NCBI GenBank assembly: GCA_019248485.1
Contig: JAEHGL010000012.1
Location: 1-35,385 of the forward strand
Direction: 5' to 3'
DNA from: Candidatus Komeilibacteria bacterium S5_K13
Lineage (GTDB): Bacteria > Patescibacteriota > Patescibacteriia > UBA1558 > S5-K13
Length of the DNA stretch: 35,385 nt
The notes below the pieces were generated by a model. The model saw only the letters and a program-made list of their open reading frames with translations. It had not been told where the DNA came from and made no database searches. Made by a program: the position numbers and the translations under genes. This document shows positions 1 through 9,549 of the stretch, one piece after another. Each line of letters starts with the position of its first letter. Positions within the stretch are counted from its first letter, which is position 1.

Positions 1-43
1 TAAATATATATTATCAACAGCTATTATGACGTCGACGGCAAAC

Positions 44-69
44 AAAAAACGCCGGGCTGTTACCCGACG
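44..69 (-). terminator. Intrinsic terminator after the giant-protein gene
   Basis: Read on the minus strand, a 7-bp stem (CGTCGGG with CCCGGCG, one G-T pair) closes a TAACAG loop and is followed directly by six T. It lies 20 bases beyond the stop of the 1959-residue gene and closes the long minus-strand run of genes. On the plus strand the following T-tract is weaker (CCTTTTATTT), so termination of the opposite strand is possible but less clear. Confidence 0.85.
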
Positions 70-88
70 TCCTTTTATTTATCTCTTT

Positions 89-3000
89 TTACTTCAAAGT
101 TGAAGGAACTTTTTGTATTGCTAATTGTATGTTTGTTAAAATTCTATTTACATCTGCTATACCATCTAATTTAATTCCTCTTTGACCATCAACCATATAA
201 TAAATGTCATTTCCAACTCTTGCGAAAGACATGCCTCTCACATCTAGCCTTTGCCCATCTTCTAAAATACCCTGTAATGCACTGAGCTTAATTGTAAGAT
301 CTTTATCTGGATTTAAAAATATATCAACAGCATTTTTAGAAATATTAGTTGGACTAATTTTAGACAGTTCTTCTGTCAAAGTGTCTTTTGGCAAAGCATT
401 ATCATGAGAAATAATACTGTTTAATTCTATTTTTACTTGTGACAGTTCTTCTGCTGTCCAAGTATTTTCCATAAGTGACCTACCAACAGTAAACGATTCG
501 CTAGCACCAACATTAATTTCTTCACTCATTCTAGCCGTTATTATTCTAGGACCACCATCTCCTTTTTCCTCTACTAGGGTAAATTCTACGCGATTTTGAT
601 GACCAGCGTCATCTGTTGCTATACCCATTATTTTATCGTCCGTAGCTTCAGAAACATCAATGCTATAATCTTGATCACCAATAGTAACATTTTCTATATG
701 ACTTCCCGAAGGAGCTTTAATAAATTTTCCATAATCTTCCCAATCAACTGCCTGAGATTTTCCATAAATAATTTCCGAGTGTGCTGGAACTCTTGGAATG
801 CCATGAGACTGACCCCCCGTATCCAAAGGTTCCACTCCTGAACCTTGCGCAGCAGGAGATGTATCTGATGTTGTTTGCAATAACTCATTTTTTTCTAAAA
901 TAACATCTTTTAAAAGCTTATTGTGCTCATCTAACTGTGCTTGCTTATTTTCCATTTGATCCATTATCCTATGGATTTCTGAATCATGACTTGCTGCATC
1001 AACATCATCTTTAGAAAGAGCATATTGTTCTTCTAGCTGACTTATTTCTTTCTGTAAATCATGAATAGCGTCCTGATTTTTCAATATATTCGCATTTAGC
1101 GCTTCTAAACTAGGCTTACTATTATCACTACTAGATTCTAATACTTGTTTTACAGCGTGTTTTCCAGCATCTAAAATTTTATCAACTTGATCTGGATGTT
1201 TGATCAAGTTCTCATACCAAAAAGCATCTTTTGGATTTTCTGCAATAACAAATACATTACGATTACCATCCATAAAGATTTTTGCCTCTTGACCCACTAT
1301 ATTCGCACTCACATTTTCATGAATAGTTGGAACGCCACGCTCATCAAAAGTAATCAATGTTGTTGTTGAACCCTTTGGCATATCAATATTTAGAGTTTCT
1401 GAAATACTTGATTTTACTGGAATACCATGACTTGCCATTTCGTGAATTTGAGCAGTATTCATTTTTGAAACATCGATACTAGAAGTAGGATTGGTTTCCG
1501 GAGGTGTAGTTGCAGAACCTAGATTTTCCACTTCACTTGTATCAGCCTGTACTGATCCTACATCAATAGTTGGTATTGGTTTTAACTCTTGAGCTATGTT
1601 TTGTTCTATCAACTTATCTAAATAACTTTTTTCTGTCACATTTGATGTATAATGATCTCTTAAATTTTCTAAAAGCCCATTATTTGTTTTTATACTTGGA
1701 TGTATAGTTAATAATTGTTTTATATGACCAGACAAATCTTCTTTATTATCAATAAGTGCTTGAGCTACTTTTCCATCTCCTATTAATTTTGGATCATGAA
1801 AAATAGCATCTATTTCTTTTGGAGATAGATTACTCTGATCTTTGATGTGATTAATGACTTCACGATGATGCTGAGATTCTGCTAAATTTATTCCTATACC
1901 AGCACCAATAACGGCGCCAAGAATCTTATAACTAGCAATAGCAACATTATTAAAAGATTCTCTTCTTTTATGTCCTTTAATTCTTTTTTCAAAGTTAGCG
2001 TTTAGGGTATTAATTAACGAATCTGCTTTTTCTTGATCACTACTGATTTCTGATTGCTTCAAAAATCTTTCTTCATATTTATCTACATACGACTTCCAAT
2101 ATAGATATTTATCAGGATGTTCTTTTTTAAATTTTTCTTCTGATATATCTCTTTTTAACTCTGTAAATTTAAAATGATCTTTTTTAGTTAATTTATTTTT
2201 TCGTAAAATTCTATTTAGAGTTTTATCAAGTTTATTCACGCGCTTACCCCCCTCTTTACTTATATCAATATTATCAAGATTAACAAGAAATTTACCAATA
2301 AGTCCACCAAATTTATATCCTGCAATACCAAGCAAGAGATTTCTCAAAACTGGTAATTCTCTTGCACAAATACCAAGAGATGCAAAGGTAGTTGCTGAAA
2401 TCATTTTTTCATTATCATTAGAACCTCCATTTAAAAATCTACTCGCAAATTTTGCCTGTTTTGATTCAATAATTTTTCCAAGCGCTGACTCAGAAAATTT
2501 CTTATTCTTTTCATTCTGTTTTTCTTGATCACGTCTCATTCTTTCTTCAAATCCCGAGTTATTTTTGTCTATTTCATACAATGTTTTAAGAGACAAAATA
2601 ATAGAATCTTTTTCCTCTTTGGTTTTACCATCATACTCTATCGCATTTTCAATATAAGAAGTCAAAATTGGCTCAATATCTGTAACATTGTCTAATTGCA
2701 TTTTTTTCTTAAGAGCAACTAAGCTAATAAGGTTTTTATATAAATGACTATCTACTTCACTAGGAGCTACAAGCTCTTTGGTCTTATTTTCTGCCATCTT
2801 TTTTCTAGACTCTGCACTACGCTTAATATCAATAAGCCTTACTACGCCTAAAACAGCGCTATAACCCAATAAACCAAGGGCTGGGATTCCTCCCGTAACC
2901 AAAGATGTCACTGTAACAGCCCCTGCTACGGTAAGATATGCCCCCATTTTTTTAAACATCTTTTTTCTTTCTACATTTGAGATATCTGACATCAACTTAG

Positions 3001-5968
3001 CTTCTGCTATATTTGTCTGAGTATTATAAACATCTATCAAAGACGCCTCATCAATACCCGTTCTAGAAGCGATTTCCTTTATTATATTCTTTACATCATC
3101 GTCTTTTACATCTTCATTTTTTACACGGCTTACAGACATTAAAAGCAAAGAATCAAAAAGATTTTTTAGTTCTGGATCTCTTTTTAATTCTTCTTGTAAA
3201 TTTTCAAACTTTGAAAAATCAACATGCTCAACATTTCCTTTTTCTGCTTTTATGTTTTCTAAAACCTTTCTATATTCAATTCCGTCATCTACAAATCTTT
3301 TTTCATAATTTTCTTTTGATTTTTTTCTATTAAAAATTGATTTTACTCTTTCAATTATACTAGAACTCTTTTTATCTATTTTTTGAATCTCATCCATTAA
3401 ATCTTTATCACCTCTTTTTATAGCTTCAATAAACTCATCTGGCAACTCACAATTTGAAATTGCTTTCTGGGCTAGTTCTTCCCACTCTTTTCTCTTTTCT
3501 ACATCTAAGGCGTCAAGCTTCTTCCAAAAAAACTTATTTGCATTCCAATACCCATCATATTCTTTTTTTTGATCTTCAGTCATTTTAGATATTGCCATTA
3601 CATAATCATGATAATTATCAAAATCTGTTCGGGTCATGGATGATTTTCTTGATTCATCATCCGCTCCGCTATAAATAGCTAAACGGTAAAAACCTTTAAA
3701 ATCTTCACCGAGAGTCTCCATAATGAATTTTAATATCGGATCATATCTCTTTTTTAATTCATTGTATTTCTTATCATCATATTTAGATAAATCTATACTT
3801 TCTTGATTTTCTATTACTTCATCTTTTTCATTTGATTTTACTGTTTGCTCAAAATATTGACCGTTTGCCAACATTCTATTTGCCTCAGCCATCAAAGTAT
3901 TTACAATATCTAGTTCATCACTTAATGCTATCTTATTCTCTTCACTTAAATTTTCTACTTGATTAATAACTATATTACCTTTTTTAATGTACTCTTCTAA
4001 ATCATTCTTATTTAAACCTGAGAGACTTAAACTTTGAAAATCTTGCAATAAGTTTTTTATATCTGATAAATCAACTTGTTTTTGATTTTCTGACATAGGA
4101 TTTTTTAATAAAAATTCTATTCTTTGATTGGCCTCTTTTGTCTTTTGTACAATTGTTAGTTTATAGGTTTTTACAGATACCCCTTCTATTTTATATTCTT
4201 TTTTAGATACATTTTTTTTAAGTTTTTCACACAATGTAATAAATTTTTTCAAATCTTCAATACTATTACTTTCATTAATTTTAAAAGAAGAAAAATACTT
4301 TAATTCATCTTCGGGCGTTTTTTCTTGTTTTGGCTCTATAGGCTCTGGAGTTTCTTCCATCCGATTTATTGTTGTCTCAGACATATTATTCTCTTGTGAA
4401 ACAAGGTCCTTTTTATTAACTATATTATTTACAATTTCTTGAAATTTCTTTATATCTGGAAGCTTTGCTTCTAATTCTTTATTTTTATTAACAAAATATA
4501 CTTGCCAAGAAAGAAGTTCAGTTTTTTGAGAAGTTGTCATTTTTAAAGTAAGTGCATTCTTAATCTCTTCAATAACATTACTAATAAATTTTATATTTTC
4601 TACTTTTTTATCATCTTTTAAATCTTTGATTCTTTGAATTAACTCTTTTACTTCAAAATTTTCAATTTCTAAATTTTCTTGTGAAGTCTCTTTATTAAAA
4701 TTTTCTATTGTTGCATTCATCTTCTCTAGCTCTGATAAAGTCTTTTTTGGATCTGACGAAGTTACTGCTTCATCTTGGATAGGTTCTGTTTTTAATTCTG
4801 CCACTGGAATTTCTAAATTATTAACAGACTGCCTATCAATAAGGATCTCTGTCTCTTCTATAATTTGATTTAATTGATCTTTTAATTCGTTTAATAGATC
4901 TAACTGCTCCTCATTGTTTGTTTTTTTTGTTTCTTCTATTTCTACTTCCAATTTTCTCAAGAGTTCTTTTTCTCTATTCTCGTTCTCTTTTAGTTTATTA
5001 ATATTTCCAGATATAGCGCCAATATACCTCTCATAATCTCTTAAAAACTCATTAATTATATTTACTATTTTTTGTGTACCATTAGTTTCTGTTTGCTTAG
5101 AATTTTTTGATAAAAATTCTATTTTTTTTCTTGCGTCTTGAATATAATTTTCAATTACCTCTTTTTGTTTTGCGCTAGACACTTCTTCTTTTAACTTTTC
5201 ACCTAATGTAATAAAGCTTTCTAGATCTTCAACATTATTAATCTTATCAATGTCAAATTTGAAGAAATCATCTAATTTTTTACCTATAGTTTCTGACTTT
5301 GTCTCTTCATTTTTTTTATCTTTTGATTGATTTTCCAAATTTACCTTAAACCATTTATCGTAAGTGAAGTCTGGATCAGATGATTCTTTTATATCAGCTA
5401 TTAGGCAAACGTCTATAGTATCGTCAAAAGATGTTAATTCATTATTTGGCACATAAATTTCAACACAATATCCTTCTTCTGAATTAAATATTGCTTTAGA
5501 TTCAGCTATTTTGGCAGGATATTCCTTATCTTCATCTATGGTAACTAAATTCTTTTTCAAAAACATTTTCTCAACACTATCTATGATTTCTTGTGGAATT
5601 TTGTCTTGTTCCAAAATTAGATTTTCTGTTTTCTCTGGAGCAATTTCTGTGGATACTGCACTAGACGTTGCAAGAGAAAAATTCTCTACTTTATCCCGCA
5701 AGACTATAACATCTTTTTTCAGTTTTTCTAGCTCCTCTATTTTTAAATTAATATCTTTAAGCTCCTGTCCCTTAAGCTCTTTTGCTGAATTTTTTAAAGA
5801 CGCAATACATCCCCTCACATCCTTTAAAACAATTTCGACTTCTTCCATAACCAAAGATTCTGTACTTTTCTTTAACAATTCAATTGCTTTTTGTTTTATA
5901 GGCTCTGGATTAACCTCTGGTTTATAAGTATCTCCAATATATTTGCCTGGCATGAAATCATTTCCCAT
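89..5968 (-). CDS. Giant coiled-coil protein with hydrophobic segments, function unknown
   Basis: This 1959-residue protein matches no family I can name. The first ~1000 residues are Lys/Glu-rich, charged and helical, with predicted coiled coils. They contain a diverged duplication (about residues 230-313 and 554-645). Three Gly/Ala-rich hydrophobic segments follow at about 1007-1048, 1189-1231 and 1340-1363, so the middle may sit in or on a membrane. Residues ~1440-1750 are Ser/Thr/Pro-rich with another coiled coil around 1625-1700. The last ~250 residues look globular and beta-rich. There is no N-terminal signal peptide. It is the last gene of its run, after two small genes and before a strong terminator. 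Very large lineage-specific proteins are common in CPR genomes. A structural or envelope-associated role is a guess. The ATG at 5966-5968 has no Shine-Dalgarno, as is usual here. Confidence 0.8.
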   Translation of the reverse strand: MGNDFMPGKYIGDTYKPEVNPEPIKQKAIELLKKSTESLVMEEVEIVLKDVRGCIASLKNSAKELKGQELKDINLKIEELEKLKKDVIVLRDKVENFSLATSSAVSTEIAPEKTENLILEQDKIPQEIIDSVEKMFLKKNLVTIDEDKEYPAKIAESKAIFNSEEGYCVEIYVPNNELTSFDDTIDVCLIADIKESSDPDFTYDKWFKVNLENQSKDKKNEETKSETIGKKLDDFFKFDIDKINNVEDLESFITLGEKLKEEVSSAKQKEVIENYIQDARKKIEFLSKNSKQTETNGTQKIVNIINEFLRDYERYIGAISGNINKLKENENREKELLRKLEVEIEETKKTNNEEQLDLLNELKDQLNQIIEETEILIDRQSVNNLEIPVAELKTEPIQDEAVTSSDPKKTLSELEKMNATIENFNKETSQENLEIENFEVKELIQRIKDLKDDKKVENIKFISNVIEEIKNALTLKMTTSQKTELLSWQVYFVNKNKELEAKLPDIKKFQEIVNNIVNKKDLVSQENNMSETTINRMEETPEPIEPKQEKTPEDELKYFSSFKINESNSIEDLKKFITLCEKLKKNVSKKEYKIEGVSVKTYKLTIVQKTKEANQRIEFLLKNPMSENQKQVDLSDIKNLLQDFQSLSLSGLNKNDLEEYIKKGNIVINQVENLSEENKIALSDELDIVNTLMAEANRMLANGQYFEQTVKSNEKDEVIENQESIDLSKYDDKKYNELKKRYDPILKFIMETLGEDFKGFYRLAIYSGADDESRKSSMTRTDFDNYHDYVMAISKMTEDQKKEYDGYWNANKFFWKKLDALDVEKRKEWEELAQKAISNCELPDEFIEAIKRGDKDLMDEIQKIDKKSSSIIERVKSIFNRKKSKENYEKRFVDDGIEYRKVLENIKAEKGNVEHVDFSKFENLQEELKRDPELKNLFDSLLLMSVSRVKNEDVKDDDVKNIIKEIASRTGIDEASLIDVYNTQTNIAEAKLMSDISNVERKKMFKKMGAYLTVAGAVTVTSLVTGGIPALGLLGYSAVLGVVRLIDIKRSAESRKKMAENKTKELVAPSEVDSHLYKNLISLVALKKKMQLDNVTDIEPILTSYIENAIEYDGKTKEEKDSIILSLKTLYEIDKNNSGFEERMRRDQEKQNEKNKKFSESALGKIIESKQAKFASRFLNGGSNDNEKMISATTFASLGICARELPVLRNLLLGIAGYKFGGLIGKFLVNLDNIDISKEGGKRVNKLDKTLNRILRKNKLTKKDHFKFTELKRDISEEKFKKEHPDKYLYWKSYVDKYEERFLKQSEISSDQEKADSLINTLNANFEKRIKGHKRRESFNNVAIASYKILGAVIGAGIGINLAESQHHREVINHIKDQSNLSPKEIDAIFHDPKLIGDGKVAQALIDNKEDLSGHIKQLLTIHPSIKTNNGLLENLRDHYTSNVTEKSYLDKLIEQNIAQELKPIPTIDVGSVQADTSEVENLGSATTPPETNPTSSIDVSKMNTAQIHEMASHGIPVKSSISETLNIDMPKGSTTTLITFDERGVPTIHENVSANIVGQEAKIFMDGNRNVFVIAENPKDAFWYENLIKHPDQVDKILDAGKHAVKQVLESSSDNSKPSLEALNANILKNQDAIHDLQKEISQLEEQYALSKDDVDAASHDSEIHRIMDQMENKQAQLDEHNKLLKDVILEKNELLQTTSDTSPAAQGSGVEPLDTGGQSHGIPRVPAHSEIIYGKSQAVDWEDYGKFIKAPSGSHIENVTIGDQDYSIDVSEATDDKIMGIATDDAGHQNRVEFTLVEEKGDGGPRIITARMSEEINVGASESFTVGRSLMENTWTAEELSQVKIELNSIISHDNALPKDTLTEELSKISPTNISKNAVDIFLNPDKDLTIKLSALQGILEDGQRLDVRGMSFARVGNDIYYMVDGQRGIKLDGIADVNRILTNIQLAIQKVPSTLK
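4032..4309 (-). repeat. Internal protein repeat, copy 2 (giant protein residues ~554-645)
   Basis: Second copy of the duplicated helical module. It shares the (N)xxEDLxxFITLxEKLKxxV core and the xxIEFLxKN end with the copy at 5028-5281, but carries an insertion of about eight residues between the two blocks. The copies are about 320 residues apart, separated by coiled-coil sequence. Confidence 0.7.
5028..5281 (-). repeat. Internal protein repeat, copy 1 (giant protein residues ~230-313)
   Basis: This segment carries the core NNVEDLESFITLGEKLKEEV followed by a Lys-rich helix ending KKIEFLSKN. It matches the second copy at 4032-4309 in order and spacing (NSIEDLKKFITLCEKLKKNV, then QRIEFLLKN). 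The similarity is visible in the protein and is diverged at the DNA level, so the duplication is old. Confidence 0.7.
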
Positions 5969-6009
5969 ACATTTGATATAAAAATTAATTAAAATTAATA
6001 TTTAAAAAA

Positions 6010-6177
6010 TTATTTATTTAAAAACTTTTTTCTTAAACTATTTAATCTTTTTGAATCCAAAATCTTCTGAGCCTCTTTCATTATTTCATTTTTTCTATTT
6101 TTTATAATATTTAGCTCTGCCATTATCAAATCAAGTTTTTTTTCTTTTTCTGTTTTTTTTGATCTTGTATTTTGCAT
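6010..6177 (-). CDS. Small basic helical protein, 55 residues
   Basis: An open frame from the ATG at 6175-6177 to the TAA at 6010-6012 encodes 55 residues starting MQNTRSKKTEKEKKLDLIMA and ending LRKKFLNK. It is almost wholly helical and very Lys-rich, with no membrane segment. It begins three bases after the stop codon of the 113-residue gene and fills what would otherwise be a 212-base gap in a tightly packed run. That context favours a real, co-translated gene. The alternative is chance: in AT-rich DNA an open frame this short with Lys-rich content is not rare. Function unknown. Confidence 0.5.
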   Translation of the reverse strand: MQNTRSKKTEKEKKLDLIMAELNIIKNRKNEIMKEAQKILDSKRLNSLRKKFLNK

Positions 6178-6180
6178 AAT

Positions 6181-6522
6181 TTATTTTTTTATTGATTGCA
6201 TTATTTCTTCAATAAATTCATCTAATCCATTTTTTAATTTCTCTTCAAAGTTTGGAATATATTTTGAAATCAAATTTTGTAACTTAGAAATATCTGGAAA
6301 TTCAGATTCTTGTAATAATTCACCATATTCTTTTATTCCTTCTTCTGGCAAATTATCCACCACAATAAGTCCTATTCTTCTATTAAATTGCATTTCTAAA
6401 TTCGATTTAAATGCCAGCATGTCAGCTTCTGGGAGATTGCTAAGACCAGCATCTATAACAATATTATCAATTATTGTTTGAAGCGGATCTATTTGTTTGT
6501 TTTGTTTTTTTCCAAATAACAT
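6181..6522 (-). CDS. Small acidic helical protein, DUF5663-like
   Basis: A 113-residue cytoplasmic protein, helical throughout and without membrane segments. The pattern (a short Lys-rich start, DAGLSNLPEADMLAFKSNLE, then a stretch ending LPEEGIKEYGELL) resembles from memory the small DUF5663 proteins of CPR genomes, whose function is unknown. It lies between lgt and the 55-residue and giant-protein genes on the same strand. A TATAAT box lies in the 3' end of lgt (6592-6597, minus), so it could have its own promoter as well as read-through. Family assignment is tentative; the gene itself is likely real. Confidence 0.65.
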   Translation of the reverse strand: MLFGKKQNKQIDPLQTIIDNIVIDAGLSNLPEADMLAFKSNLEMQFNRRIGLIVVDNLPEEGIKEYGELLQESEFPDISKLQNLISKYIPNFEEKLKNGLDEFIEEIMQSIKK

Positions 6523-6584
6523 ATTTTTGTTGTTATTTATTCATTTTCAAGACGAATAAATATTTATTTTATTATTTAAATTAA

Positions 6585-7358
6585 TCATAATATTATACCA
6601 CCTTTATATTTCTTAGTCAATAGTAACAATAAGATAATGCCTATTATAAGCCAAAAAATGCTCATTATCATGGGCAGTCTTATACCCACCAACATTGGCA
6701 CAGTATCCATTCTCAAAAATTCCATCATAAATCTTATACTCCCATAGCCTATTAAATAATATGATATTATCTTTCCCTTAAAATACCCCCTACTAAGAGC
6801 CCTAAACAATATTACAAATAAAATTATATTAAGAATTGATTCGTATAAAAAAACAGGATGATGATATAGCCCTGTATCCTCTACATATATAGCCCAAGGC
6901 AGACTTGATATTTTTCCATAAAGCTCTCCATTGAAAAAGTTTCCCCACCTTCCTATAGCCTGTCCAAGTGGAATCACAAGGGCAAATAAATCAACATATT
7001 TAAGAAAATCTAATTTATTTCTTTTGGAATAAATATACAAAGTTAATATTCCGACAATAACTGCACCTTGTATTGCTATTCCACCATTCCATATTTTTAA
7101 AATATCAATTAAATTGTATCTATAATAATTCCAGTCAAAGAAAAATACACTGTATAGCCTTGCGCCAATTATTCCCGCGACTAATAAATAAAGATAAAGA
7201 TTTTCAATATGATTTTTGTCATAATTATTTTGTTTTTTCGTAATTTTTCCTATCACAAACATACTAATCAAAACCGAAAATACAAAAATCAAACCATAAT
7301 AATGTATTTTTATTATTCCTAAATCAAGTAATATTGGATTTGGAACTATATTTATCAT
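6585..7358 (-). CDS. lgt: Prolipoprotein diacylglyceryl transferase
   Basis: Lgt moves a diacylglyceryl group from phosphatidylglycerol to the lipobox cysteine of prolipoproteins at the cytoplasmic membrane. The 257-residue length is typical, with about seven hydrophobic segments. The family signature GRWGNFFNGELYG is at residues 136-148, including the conserved Arg137. The region that reads HGG in E. coli is IQGAV here; Gram-positive enzymes also lack that histidine, so this is not evidence of inactivity. The ATG overlaps the stop of the upstream DsbA-like gene by four bases (ATGA), implying translational coupling. The pairing suggests envelope-protein maturation, although no clear lipobox protein is visible in the window. 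Confidence 0.93.
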   Translation of the reverse strand: MINIVPNPILLDLGIIKIHYYGLIFVFSVLISMFVIGKITKKQNNYDKNHIENLYLYLLVAGIIGARLYSVFFFDWNYYRYNLIDILKIWNGGIAIQGAVIVGILTLYIYSKRNKLDFLKYVDLFALVIPLGQAIGRWGNFFNGELYGKISSLPWAIYVEDTGLYHHPVFLYESILNIILFVILFRALSRGYFKGKIISYYLIGYGSIRFMMEFLRMDTVPMLVGIRLPMIMSIFWLIIGIILLLLLTKKYKGGIIL

Positions 7359-8107
7359 TTGTTTTGAGTATTTTCTAAATCAACTGCATAAAAAATTTGT
7401 TGAAGCACGTCCTTTGGAACAATTCCTTGAAATCTAGATCCATTTACAAAAATTGTTGGAGTACCTTTTACGCCCGCCTTAAGTCCCGTTTCTAAATCTT
7501 GAGAAATTTTTGTATTATATTTTCCATTATCAATACATTGTGAAAATATATCCATATTTATTCCCAAACTTTCTGCCATGGTATTTATTTTTTCTCTACT
7601 AAAATCAGACTGATCCGAAAACAATTTATCATGCATTTGCCAAAATTTGTTTTGATCATTTGCACAATATGATGCTTGCGCCATTAAATAATTATCTGTA
7701 ATAGGAAAATTTCTAAAAATTAATTTTATCTTCGTAGAATTTTCTTTTACAAAATTACGAAGCGCTAAATCAAAAATCTTACAATTTGGACATGAAAAAT
7801 CCGCGAATTCAACTATTGTCATCATTGCATTTGGATCTCCTAAAAATGGCCTGTCAGAAAGCTCTAATTCTCGTCTATCAACACCCTCTTCTTTTGCGCT
7901 AAATTTTCCATTATATTGAGAATATCCTCCAGCAACACTACGACTTATTGAACTCATTATATTACCGTTTTCAATATCATTTTTATATTTTATAACAGTT
8001 GAAACAAAATTAATGACATAAAACATAATAAATAAAAAAATAAACAGTAACAATAGAATCCACCACTTAAAAAATCTTCTTATTCCTTTTTTTGTTTTTT
8101 CTGTCAT
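7355..8107 (-). CDS. DsbA-like membrane-anchored thiol-disulfide oxidoreductase
   Basis: A single hydrophobic anchor at residues ~14-38 is followed by an extracytoplasmic thioredoxin-fold domain of the DsbA/Thioredoxin_4 type. The active site is CPNC at 106-109 inside VEFADFSCPNCKIFD, and the cis-proline loop is GVKGTPTIFVNG. Both hallmarks are intact, so it is probably active in making or reshuffling disulfides of exported proteins. Lineages without DsbB often use VKOR to re-oxidise such enzymes; none is in this window. It precedes lgt with an ATGA overlap and follows gatA by 38 bases. A diverged relative without the active cysteines lies at 24383-25093. Confidence 0.9.
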   Translation of the reverse strand: MTEKTKKGIRRFFKWWILLLLFIFLFIMFYVINFVSTVIKYKNDIENGNIMSSISRSVAGGYSQYNGKFSAKEEGVDRRELELSDRPFLGDPNAMMTIVEFADFSCPNCKIFDLALRNFVKENSTKIKLIFRNFPITDNYLMAQASYCANDQNKFWQMHDKLFSDQSDFSREKINTMAESLGINMDIFSQCIDNGKYNTKISQDLETGLKAGVKGTPTIFVNGSRFQGIVPKDVLQQIFYAVDLENTQNK

Positions 8108-8137
8108 ATATTTGTTTGTTAATTTTAGCCAGAGACT

Positions 8138-8155
8138 GATTCGCCTTAGGCGGAA
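8138..8155 (-). repeat. Hairpin enclosing the gatA stop codon
   Basis: On the minus strand the last gatA codons and stop read TTCCGCC-TAA-GGCGAA. The flanking halves pair with one mismatch and leave the stop codon in the loop. There is no T-run after it, so it is not a standard terminator. CGCC-tt-GGCG hairpins of similar form recur at 34528-34537. Confidence 0.5.
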
Positions 8156-9549
8156 ATAATTTTTTCTATATTATATGCAATTCTCAAAACATTTTCATCT
8201 TTTAAATAGTCTCCCATAATTTGAAGTCCTATTGGTAATGGTTCTTTTGCAATTGGAATTGTTATTGCTGGAAGTCCTGCAATATTTGCAGAAACTGTAA
8301 ATATATCTGAAAAATACATTGTAAGTGGGTCTGTAATTGATTTTAACTTAAATGCATGCCCAGGGCTTGTTGGCATAAGTATCCCATCAATAGATGAAAA
8401 TATTTTTTTGAATCTTAATTTAATATCTCTTTGAACATCTAATGCTCTTTTGTAATAAGCATCTTTGTATCCGCTAGACAAAACATAGGTTCCTACAAGG
8501 ATTCTTCTCTTTACCTCATCTCCAAACCCTTTGCTTCTATTTTTTATATATAGCTCTTCTAAATCTTTTGCTCTCTCATTATTTCCAAAACGCAAACCGT
8601 CATAACGTGCCAAATTAGAAGATGCCTCAGCTGACTGCAAAATATAATAAACCGCCAACGCATCATCAGAAAACGACATATCAATTTCTTCTATCTTAAT
8701 ATGCATTTTCCTAAGCATTGAAATAGCTTTATCAAAATTTTCATAAACATCACTATCAATAGAATATTTATAAAAATCTTTTGGAATAGCCAAAGTAAAA
8801 TCTTTTATATCTTTTTTTATTGTTGATAAATTTATTTTTTTCGCATTAAGGCTAGTAGAATCTTTTTTGTCATTATGAGATATAATATCAAATACAATAG
8901 CTGAATCCTCAACGCAGTCTGTGAGCGTCCCGATTTGGTCAAGTGATGAAGCTAGAGATACAAGTCCGTATCGTGAAATTCTTCCATAGCTTGGTTTAAA
9001 TCCACACACCCCACAAAAAGACGCTGGTTGCCTTACTGATCCTCCCGTATCACTACCAAGTGAAAAAACAGCATGATCTGAAGATACGGCACAAGCTCCC
9101 CCTCCACTTGATCCGCCAGAAACTCTATTTTTGTCATATGGATTTAATACTGGACCAAAAAAAGAAGTTTCATTAGAAGAGCCCATTGCAAACTCGTCCA
9201 TATTATTTTTGCCAATAATTATAGCTCCCTCGTTCAATAGATCTGTTACAACTGTAGCGTCATAAGGTGCAATATAATTTTCTAACATTTTAGATCCCGC
9301 TGTTAAAAGCTTACCGTTCACCAAAATATTATCCTTTATAGAAATTGGCAGCCCTTCTAACTTTCTTAATTTTTCTCCATTTTCAATTTTTCTATCGACA
9401 TCTTTTGCAAAATTTATTGCATCATCTTCAAAAATTGAAATAAAATCATTTAGCTTGTCTTTTTTGATTGATTTTATAGATTTTTCAACTAGCTCTTCGC
9501 AAGAAAAGACTTTTGCTCGTAAATCGTTTAGGGTTGAATTGATATTCAT
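8146..9549 (-). CDS. gatA: Asp-tRNA(Asn)/Glu-tRNA(Gln) amidotransferase subunit A
   Basis: GatA is the amidase subunit of GatCAB. It releases ammonia from glutamine to amidate misacylated Glu-tRNA(Gln) and Asp-tRNA(Asn). The Ser-cisSer-Lys triad is visible: Lys72 in SIKDN, Ser147 in the amidase signature GGSSGGG, and Ser171 in SDTGGSVRQP. The spacing matches characterised GatA (Lys79/Ser154/Ser178 in S. aureus, shifted by seven). The length of 467 residues is normal. The start overlaps the gatC stop by four bases (ATGA). gatB is not in this window and must lie elsewhere for the complex to work. The 3' end forms a hairpin around the stop codon. Confidence 0.96.
   Translation of the reverse strand: MNINSTLNDLRAKVFSCEELVEKSIKSIKKDKLNDFISIFEDDAINFAKDVDRKIENGEKLRKLEGLPISIKDNILVNGKLLTAGSKMLENYIAPYDATVVTDLLNEGAIIIGKNNMDEFAMGSSNETSFFGPVLNPYDKNRVSGGSSGGGACAVSSDHAVFSLGSDTGGSVRQPASFCGVCGFKPSYGRISRYGLVSLASSLDQIGTLTDCVEDSAIVFDIISHNDKKDSTSLNAKKINLSTIKKDIKDFTLAIPKDFYKYSIDSDVYENFDKAISMLRKMHIKIEEIDMSFSDDALAVYYILQSAEASSNLARYDGLRFGNNERAKDLEELYIKNRSKGFGDEVKRRILVGTYVLSSGYKDAYYKRALDVQRDIKLRFKKIFSSIDGILMPTSPGHAFKLKSITDPLTMYFSDIFTVSANIAGLPAITIPIAKEPLPIGLQIMGDYLKDENVLRIAYNIEKIISA

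Noticed and set aside
204-1369. Plus-strand open frames opposite the giant-protein gene
   Set aside because: They lie entirely inside the minus-strand coding sequence, have no recognisable motifs, and arise from its biased codon use.
6585-7358. Lgt lacking the HGG motif of E. coli, possibly inactive
   Set aside because: Other active bacterial Lgt proteins also differ at that histidine, while the GRWGNFFNGE signature and Arg137 are intact.
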